Below the pieces are notes generated by a model. It saw only the letters and a program-made list of their open reading frames with translations. It did no database searches and was not told where the DNA came from. DNA of 64,000 bases from Valencia hispanica (taxonomy: Eukaryota; Chordata; Actinopteri; Cyprinodontiformes; Valenciidae). Within the stretch, counting starts at the first letter, position 1; every line of letters starts with the position of its first letter. Position numbers and translations under genes: made by a program. Positions 57,156 to 64,000 of the stretch are shown here, in pieces. The stretch lies in NCBI GenBank assembly GCA_963556495.2, contig OY747710.1, positions 17,537,500 through 17,601,499 of the forward strand, in the 5' to 3' direction.

Positions 57156-57342
57156 ATGGTGAATTATTGCCGTGTTTTTGGCTGTACCAATCGGTCAGAC
57201 CGTGAAAAAAAATTGCAGTTTTATAGACTGCCAAAAGTTATTACAAATCAGGGAGAACAATGCCAAAAGTTAACCAGGATCTGGTTTAGCTTTGCTAAAA
57301 ATCTGGACAACATCCAAATTTGTTCGGCCCATTTCTTGTCAG
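57156..57342 (+). CDS. Transposase exon 1 (THAP zinc finger)
   Basis: Codes [18 protein letters not shown] and QICSAHF, the C2CH ligands of a THAP finger. The donor is CAG/GTAAGT and it ends in phase 1. Confidence 0.85.
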
Positions 57343-58780
57343 GTAAGTGAATTGTTAAAAGCAGTTGCTCTTAACTAATTTTCTAGTGTGATTATGATAA
57401 TGTTATTTATATCAAGCTATTGGCTATTGACTTAATATAATCATGTTTAATAGCCTGCTACAGTAGCAACACAGTTGTGAGCTAAAATAAAATAAATAAA
57501 TATGCTGTATTTCTCATTGTATTACAGGTAAAAGGTCTGAACTTTATCAAAAGGATGACCCAGATTGGGTGCCATCTGTTGGAATGACAGGTCAGCAAAG
57601 GTCACCTGAAGAAACAGGGACATCACGCTACAGACGTCGTTTGAATCAAACCCAGCAGAGACTGAAGGATGAAGCTGCTGCTGTTGCTTCTCCTGCTGGG
57701 ACTGATGACCCTGGCACTGATGACTCTTTGACAAGTGATAACATGAGCAGTAATTTGTGCAGAGCGGGGACACAAACTGATATGACTGGTGATTTAATTG
57801 AGGCTATGACAAGTGAACTTCAGAATCTTAGAACTGAAGACATTCATATGTGCACTGATGTGGCACATTTGTCCACTTCCTATGACCAAAGTGCATTTCT
57901 TGATAAGGATGAAAAGGTTTTATTTTTTACTGGCCTACCTACATACCAGATACTGTTGGCTCTCTTCACATTCCTTAGTCCCCACCTCCCTGTGAAAAAG
58001 TCACTTGATAAGTTTAAGCAGTTGATGCTGACACTTATGCGCCTTAGGCTTAATGTTTCCAAAACCTTCCTGTCATATGCATTTAACATATCAGTAGCCA
58101 CTGCTTCTAGGATAGTCACTGCTGTCATTGATGTCATGTTTATTCGTATGAAACCACTTATCATATGGCCAGAAAGAGAGAATTTGCAAAAAACCATGCC
58201 AATGCAATTCAGGAAACATTTTGGGAAAAAATGTGCCGTTATTATTGACTGTTTTGAAGTTTTTATAGAGCGTCCGTCTAACCTTATAGCCAGAGCAGAA
58301 ACATGGTCTTCTTACAGGCACCATAACACAATTAAATTCTTGATTGGTATTACACCACAGGGCACAGTGTCTTACATTTCAAATGCATGGGGAGGAAGAG
58401 TGAGTGACAAATACATAACTGAAAACTGTGGCTTTCTGGACAACATAGTTCCTGGTGATCTTGTCCTTGCTGATCGTGGCTTTAATATTCAGGCCACTTT
58501 GGGTTGTAGAATGGCTCATGTAAAAATTCCAGCCTTCACACGTGGAAAATCCCAGTTAACTCCTGTTGATTTGGAAACCACAAGGAAAATTGCCCATGTG
58601 AGGATTCATGTTGACCGTGTGATTGGTAGTGTGTGCCAGAAATATACTATTTTGGGGGGGAAACTTCCTATGGATTTCTTGATGTGCAAGGATAATGATT
58701 GTTATTGTACCATTGATAAGATTGGTCTTGTTTGTTGTGCTCTGGTGAACCTTTGCCCATCAATTGTTGATTTTGACTAA
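57156..58780 (+). CDS. THAP-domain DDE transposase (two exons, 479 aa)
   Basis: Exons 57156-57342 and 57528-58780 (donor GTAAGT, acceptor TTACAG). Residues 1-64 form a THAP zinc finger with C5, C10, C56, H59, W43 and LPK at 25-27; THAP domains bind the element ends. Residues about 70-170 are polar, then a helical region ([14 protein letters not shown]) leads to a DDE_4-type nuclease core. Acidic residues: D303 (VIIDCFE), D378 (VLADRGF) and D425 (IHVDRVIG), where Glu is usual. It ends SIVDFD and stop at 58780. The expected role is cut-and-paste excision and insertion of this element in the nucleus. The frame is open across the whole gene, consistent with recent activity. The ATG at 57156 is the first in the THAP frame and gives the canonical short N-terminus. 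The clade assignment rests on the partner gene. Confidence 0.88.
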
Positions 58781-59190
58781 AGTATATTTTTATATCCACT
58801 GTCAGTAAAATATCAACAGGTCTGGACTTTATTATAGCTTAAAGTTATTCATAATTGACTTAAGTATACAAACTGAACAAAAACATACAGTCTTTGTTCA
58901 GTTATTATTGTATTGTTGTGGAAGAGAACACACAGCATCACACTTTCATCAGAACACAGATTTATTCAAGGAAAACCACACAGTTATCAGAACACTTAGC
59001 TTATAAACTATATAGTATATACTATAGTATGATTAACTAAACACAATTTTGTATGTAATGTGAGTTTGAAAACTTTCTTTGGTCAGTATCGCCTTACAAT
59101 ATCTCACTAACATTAAAACAAGTAAAAATTTAAAAAAGTGCCTGAAGTGCATAGCTTCAAAGCAGTACACTGAAAAAAAAGCTTTGTTTT
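58781..59190. other. Convergent intergenic spacer of the transposon
   Basis: AT-rich, holding the 3' ends of both element genes. No third gene was seen. Confidence 0.5.
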
Positions 59191-60444
59191 TTACTTAGGC
59201 TTCTTTCCCTTTTTTGGAAGAAACTGAGGTAGTGTTTGGCACTTTGGGCAATACCATTTTCCCTTTGGTGCAACCTTAACATTAATGCATGAGTAGTGAA
59301 ACCACTTAATTTGACATTTTGCATTGTCACACAGAATCATTCTTCCAAACTCAACCTGGCCACAGAAACACCAGGTTTTTTCTTGGCCACTGGTACTTGC
59401 AGCACAATCAGATTCAGCCGAAACAGACACTCCAGGTTGTGAGGTAGCATTGGCTGTGGTAGATGAAAGCCTTGTGTAAAACTTGCCAACTAACTCTGGC
59501 ATAATAGCTGTGTCAAAAATGTGTTTGCTTTTCTGGCATATAGTGTCCCAGAACTCTTCATCAAACACAATTTGCTCAACATGCAAATTTTTTTCTGTCC
59601 AAACAACAAAATAGGCAGATTCCAGTTTACACACCCCAAGTTGAGTTTGCACCTGGTAGAAATACTGATGGTTTCGGTTAAGTGTCAGTTTCCCTTCACT
59701 GTCCTTCTCCAAATAGGATACAGTGTCTACCTTGTCACTTTTCACACAAAATGGACATTTCACTTCAATTACACTGACACCACAACAATCACAAGAAACA
59801 AGGCCATCGGGAGAAGCACCCAAGAATGGCACACTTGGATTTATGAAAAAACCTGTGTCATGTATTTTAACATTTTCATGAGATTTCTTATGCACATCTA
59901 TAAACATATCACGTGCAAATTTCTCATGATTACATCCCCAGGAAGTGGCTTTTGATGTAAATTTGTATGATTCAGGATAGCACACACTTTTGATGAAGCT
60001 CTGAGCTGGTTGATTTGGATCAGTGCAACATGCAGTTTTCATTTTAGATGCTGTAATTCGACCAGCACGAAACTGAAACCACAGTTTAGAAGAAGCTTGA
60101 TCCCTTGTAGCAGCTTCAACTGCCTTTACTTGCTCTTCTGATACTGAAATTTCAACATCTTTGCACATGGACAATATATTACTATAGTCCATGTGAACTG
60201 CTTCATCGTTTCGCAGTTCAGTCAACACAGGAGGAAAATTTTCTACAAACACTTTGGAAACAAAACTGTCTGAGTAAGGCTCAATCAGGGACAAAATAGC
60301 AGACTTTGATCCAGTCGCACCAAGAGCACTGAATAATGATGACAGTTCATCACTGGTTGGCTGTTGTGTTTTCCTATCTGTAACAGTACAAAAATCACTA
60401 ACGCTTTGTTCCTCAAGTGGTTGTCCATGAGCAGCACATTTCAT
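59191..60444 (-). CDS. YqaJ nuclease plus PHD finger frame
   Basis: 417 uninterrupted codons. Nuclease motifs and PHD ligands are as listed for the whole gene. An ATG at 60444 could start a shorter protein without the SWIM finger, but its position at the frame break suggests coincidence. Confidence 0.8.
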   Translation of the reverse strand: MKCAAHGQPLEEQSVSDFCTVTDRKTQQPTSDELSSLFSALGATGSKSAILSLIEPYSDSFVSKVFVENFPPVLTELRNDEAVHMDYSNILSMCKDVEISVSEEQVKAVEAATRDQASSKLWFQFRAGRITASKMKTACCTDPNQPAQSFIKSVCYPESYKFTSKATSWGCNHEKFARDMFIDVHKKSHENVKIHDTGFFINPSVPFLGASPDGLVSCDCCGVSVIEVKCPFCVKSDKVDTVSYLEKDSEGKLTLNRNHQYFYQVQTQLGVCKLESAYFVVWTEKNLHVEQIVFDEEFWDTICQKSKHIFDTAIMPELVGKFYTRLSSTTANATSQPGVSVSAESDCAASTSGQEKTWCFCGQVEFGRMILCDNAKCQIKWFHYSCINVKVAPKGKWYCPKCQTLPQFLPKKGKKPK

Positions 60445-61527
60445 CTGGCCAACTCTTTTACTTGAGATCTCTTTGTTACAGTGAAGTCAATCTTCCGGCA
60501 TTCCCTGTATTCCACCTTTGATAATGCAGTAGGTAACAGCCAATATGCCTTTTCTTGAGTCACTGTCTTTGAGTCTCTCAACTTCACTGTTTCTTCAATG
60601 AGAAACAATAATGCAGCGACATGTGTGCACGTCTCTCCAAGGCCAGCCATACACGTGCAGTGGGCTCCAAGTATCCGGCCAGACTTCTCCACGATTATCC
60701 AGGGTTCCAGGGGTGTTACTCGGATTGATTGAGAGTGGAGTACCTGAATAAAAGACAAAGCAACTAAATAATTCTGTAAGAATAACAAAATAGTTTCTCA
60801 CCCTTTCACTTTTTAAAAAAAACATTTTTTTTTTCTTAAACTAACAGGTAGCCTTATATATTATTATGCATTGCATTTCTTTTTTTGTATGGGGTTTCCT
60901 TATATATTTCTGTATTGCTACTGAAAACTTTTACTATTTCGCCTCTGGGGATTAAAAAAGAATTATCTTATCTACATCACTTGTTCACAATGTAAGGTTC
61001 AGCCCCCCCAGAGGTTTTAAATTCTGATAGTGATCTGTAGTTTATAGTGTACAGTGTATATAGAAATTTAGACTGTCTGAAGGTGAAAAACTCATGGCTA
61101 ACGTTACACCGTGGGTATTCATGATATCATACAGTTATGGTTAGGTTAAACACGTTATTGCATTACTTACTTTGGCATTCACAACACATCTGTCGTTGAT
61201 GACTTGATACTGCATCTCCCTCACCCATCCACACACCATCTGGTTATAGGCTTCCAAACTTTTATAAGATTTAAGGTCTTCCGCTGTGTATGGGCTTGGC
61301 GAAAAAAACAGGTAGTTGACGATGTCGGGATAAGCAATAGACGGAAGACTCTCCGGGTCGTCATTGATCCAAGATGAAGGAGCCAACTCGTATGGATCTG
61401 CACCACCAATAAACCTTAACTTTTCCATGTATCGTGCCCTTTCTTGCGGACCAAGTCCTTCCCTGTATGCCTTTGCATCTATAACGCATTTTGAGGAGCT
61501 TTTCTGTGGTTTCGGACATTTTTCCAT
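59191..61527 (-). CDS. SWIM zinc finger - YqaJ nuclease - PHD finger protein of the transposon (frame break near 60444)
   Basis: Minus strand. Exon 1 is 61171-61527 (119 aa, ATG then EKCPKPQKSS). Exon 2 starts at 60743 with VLHSQSIRVTPLEPW and holds the SWIM motif CTC-x7-CTH (HCTCMAGLGETCTHVAAL). The downstream frame (60444-59191, 417 codons) holds a YqaJ/lambda-exonuclease-type core: GRITASK (128-134), E174, SPDG with D213, EVK with E227 and K229, and QVQTQ (264-268). A C4HC3 PHD finger (358-402) and a basic tail follow. The first intron is GT-AG, phase 0. The SWIM frame meets a stop at 60441 and the YqaJ frame overlaps it in another phase, so this copy needs a 1-nt shift or an unseen splice. 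The YqaJ family are Mg-dependent DNA exonucleases; the role in transposition is unknown. Confidence 0.82.
61171..61527 (-). CDS. First exon of the SWIM-YqaJ gene
   Basis: 119 codons with LGPQERARYMEKLRFIGGAD, DPYELAPSSW and a donor AAA/GTAAGT. The helical N-terminus YAEDLKSYKSLEAYNQ-like region (AEDLKSYKSLEAYNQMVCGW) precedes the SWIM domain in this family. Confidence 0.78.
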
Positions 61528-61608
61528 CGCAGTGTTTACCTCCGAGTGCCTCCAATATGGCCGCGAATCCGGGTTACCTCACAGAACATGACGTCGGTGA
61601 AAACCCTC

Positions 61609-62660
61609 TATAGTACTGGAAAGACGCCTTACCATGAGTGTGTGTCCTGACTTTAGGGATGACAAGGAGACTGCTGCCAGAGGAGCGCAGAGACCGCAAA
61701 GGGTCATATGGTAAAAGCAGTTTTGAAAGATAAATGGTAAATGGACTGAACTTATATAGCGCTTTTCTAGTCATACTGACCACTCAAAGCGCTTTACATT
61801 GAAGCCACATTCACCCACTCACACTCATACACCGACACCCAACATGGCTCGGTAGGACGATGTTTTTTTTGGGGGTTAAGTGCCTTGCCCAGGGGCACAT
61901 TGACATGTGGCTGGAGGAAGCTGGAATCGAACCTACGACCCTCCTGATATACTCTTTTTGGGAAGATCAGAAAGCAGGGCATTACAGTAATCAATTCTAC
62001 TGGTGATAAAAGCATGCATCAGTGTCTCCGTGTTGGGGCGAGAGAGAGTGGGGCACACTCTAGCAATGTACTTTAGATGATAAAAACCTATTTTAGTAAT
62101 GTTTCTAATGTGAGGGATAGGAGTCAGCTCAGAATCAAAAATCAGACCCAGGTTCTTCACTTATAAAGAAGGATTAAATGACAGTGATTGTAGTTGTGGT
62201 AAAGGTTTCGGTCTCTGAGCCTCAGGGCCGATGACTAAATCTTCCATTTTGTCCTGGTAGAGCTGGAGAAAGTTTTCTGTCACCCAAGATTTGATGTTTA
62301 AAATGCATTTAAAAGGTGCATCTATTGGCATTGGGAGACACGGAGATGTACAACTGTGTATCATCAGCATAACTGTGAAAGTTAACTCCATGTCGTTTGA
62401 TGACACTGCCAAGAGGGAGCATATAAAGGTTAGAAAGGGCTGGGCCTAAAATTGAACCCTGTGGCAACCCACATGTAATTTTGTGGACCTTAGAGGAGCA
62501 GGTATCTAAACTTACCATAAAAGTCCTGTCTGTGAGATAGGATGTGAATGACAAATAAACAGCACCAGACAGGCCAATCTGTTTAAAACAGGTTAAAATA
62601 ATTGGGTGGTCCACTATATCAAAGGCAGCGCTTAGATCCAGTAGAACCAACACTGTCCCC
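61609..62660 (-). pseudogene. L2-type LINE ORF2 (reverse transcriptase), 5' side of the transposon insertion
   Basis: Minus strand. LLDLSAAFDIVDHPI, LPQGSILGP and the catalytic YADDTQLY mark the reverse transcriptase (62653-62309). DYCNALLSDLPKK (about 62000) and RSLRSSGSSLLVIPK, then GKASFQYY (about 61625), form the C-terminal part, which continues at 57041. Frames are broken and a SINE is inserted at about 61735-61945. Confidence 0.86.
61735..61945. mobile_element. Short interspersed repeat inside the LINE
   Basis: TATATAGCGCTTTTCTAGTC, CAAAGCGCTTTACATTGAAG and TGCCCAGGGGCACATTGACA are words of a very common fish repeat. A weaker relative is at about 54300-54420. Confidence 0.7.
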
Positions 62661-62752
62661 CTCTTTCCATCATAGTTTAATTGGTGCTGTGGTTCACCCT
62701 AAAACCACCCTAGGACATCATGAATGTTAAAGGAGTCATAACTTAGTATTAC

Positions 62753-63274
62753 CTTGGATAACCACGCTCTATTATAGTCTTTCAGGTCCTTCTGAAAAAG
62801 AAAAGTGGAAAAAAATAAACACAGAGCTCCTCTGACCCTTATGTCTGATGGCATTATTGTCTCGCCAGATCTGATACGATATTTTGGCTGTCGTGGACGA
62901 TCATTGTAATAATGCAAATGAGGGGCGCGTTGATTGGTGGCAGGAAGAAGGGGGGTTGACACCGCAGGTAAAGCTTCAGCATATCTAACCCATATGTACT
63001 ACTCCCGCTAACAAACAATAGCCACATTAGAAGTTGGCTGCTGTTTGTTACACACAGCAGAGCAATAAAAACACAGCCTTACCTTTTCAATTGCAGGCAA
63101 GTCTCTGATTGTTGGAATGGCCCCTTTTTCCAAACGGAGCTTCGATACCAACTTCGCCTGATATTGTCCCAAATTCGTAAAGGATTCGGGCGTAAAAAAA
63201 ATAGAAAAAATATTTCCATGTTGATTCTGGCATTCAACAACAGAGCAAATCATGTGTGCACTACGTTTCTGCAT
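62753..63274 (-). CDS. Two possible first exons of an unknown gene
   Basis: Minus strand. 63083-63274 opens with ATG and codes 64 residues (MQKRSAHMICSVVECQNQHG ... LPAIEK), followed by donor GTAAGG. 62753-62791 codes KDLKDYNRAWLSK between CTTTTTCAG and GTAATA. Both are phase 0. The C-x4-C near the start recalls a THAP finger but the rest does not match. Further exons were not found; the mobile DNA to the left could lie in an intron. It could instead be the start of another transposon gene. Confidence 0.35.
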
Positions 63275-63544
63275 CTTTCACGGTCGAGTTCGTACTCAGT
63301 GTTGCCAACTGTCTCCGACAGAAAGTAGCTGAAATTGCCCCAGAAAGTGGCTAGATGTCGCCAGATGACATCTTATGCTAATTTGCATAATGATGATGTC
63401 ATCACGTGATGACGAATGAAACAGAGGAGGAAAAAATTATATTTAGATTAGGATTTGATCATATAGGTTAAATAATACATTATTTAAACATTATTTAAAT
63501 AATGCATTATTTAAACATTTTAAATTATACATTATTTAAACAGG

Positions 63545-64000
63545 GGAAACATGCTACAGGGAAATGTGACTTCTGTCTTCAAGAACAGACTGTGGAACAT
63601 GTTATATTATTTTGCCTGAAGTAAACTGTTGAGTAACCTGGTAGCCTACAAAATTGACAAGATATCAAATTGCAACTGGACATCAAAGACCTTTTAAAAA
63701 AAATTAAGTTTTGAAACATACATTTGCTGAGATATCTCAAGAAGATGAAATTAATAGAGAGAATATAGATGTTTGTTTGTTTTTTAGTACTTTGTAAAAA
63801 TAAGTTGGGCATATTTAGCATGCATCAAATGTTTCTTGCCAACCCCCATTAAACAGAAGTTTATTGCCTATGATATTATTTTCAGTGGGGTTTTTTATCA
63901 TAATTTTAAATGTCCTACGTTTTTTAACTCACCATACATTTCAAACGTTCCTTGAATGCACCACAGGTGTGCAATGCAGTATGGACAAGCTTCTGCCTTA
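63545..64000 (+). mobile_element. LINE 3' fragment, paralogous to 33770-34310
   Basis: TGACTTCTGTCTTCAAGAAC, GACTGTGGAACATGTTATAT and the following 400 bp align with the 33.8-kb fragment. Translation of the start (CDFCLQEQTVEHVILFCLK) shows the ORF2 end, then stops. Confidence 0.65.

Larger units (their letters stand above)
57042..61608. mobile_element. Complete ISL2EU/IS4EU-type DNA transposon, 4,567 bp, with TATA target duplication
   Basis: The outer 12 bp are inverted repeats with one mismatch (GGGGGTTTTCAC and, from the right, GAGGGTTTTCAC). Subterminal GCCATATTGGAG and GGAGGTAAACA are also inverted at both ends. TATA flanks both sides (57038-57041, 61609-61612). It carries a THAP-DDE transposase (plus) and a SWIM-YqaJ-PHD protein (minus), converging on a 410-bp spacer. 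This gene pair is established for the ISL2EU group; the assignment here rests on domains seen in the sequence. The element lies in a LINE ORF2, so it is younger than that LINE. Confidence 0.9.

Noticed and set aside
59521..59955. 144-codon plus-strand frame
   Set aside because: Antisense shadow of the YqaJ gene.

Overview
The window is vertebrate, almost certainly teleost fish, genomic DNA. It carries split genes with GT-AG introns, a recognisable lsr (angulin-1) gene, tRNA-headed SINEs, L2- and L1-type LINEs, Tc1, hAT, piggyBac-like and THAP/YqaJ-type DNA transposons, and very little ordinary coding sequence. No bacterial, organellar or rRNA sequence was seen.

Layout. 1-9804 (minus strand): the 5' six coding exons of lsr, running off the left edge, with several MITEs in the introns. 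10.6-14.7 kb: mobile DNA, including a Tc1 element split by a LINE that is itself split by a TTAA-flanked MITE. 15.5-26.9 kb (minus): two tandem paralogous genes with six coding exons each. Each encodes a small secreted protein with one eight-cysteine domain and a short hydrophobic C-terminus that looks like a GPI-attachment signal. I do not recognise the family. 27-44.8 kb: dense repeats, namely L2 fragments, a hAT transposase C-terminus beside a GACA/GATA array, an L1 lacking its endonuclease region, a second LINE bounded by a 14-bp target duplication and carrying a giant hairpin element, and a satellite-like array. 45.4-46.4 kb (minus): in-phase exons of a Ulp1-type protease/PHD-finger gene with one stop, probably a decayed element gene. 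46.5-57 kb: LINE and SINE remnants, minisatellites and GC-rich low-complexity DNA.

57042-61608 is the most striking object: an apparently full-length 4,567-bp DNA transposon of the ISL2EU/IS4EU type. It has terminal inverted repeats and TATA target duplications. It holds two convergent split genes: a THAP-DDE transposase (plus strand) and a SWIM-YqaJ nuclease-PHD protein (minus strand). It sits inside the ORF2 of an L2-type LINE, and removing the element plus one TATA restores the LINE reading frame. The remainder to 64000 is the rest of that LINE, a small SINE, two possible exons of an unknown minus-strand gene and a LINE fragment.

All exon boundaries were read by eye from splice signals, phase and homology patterns; none was confirmed by transcript or database search.
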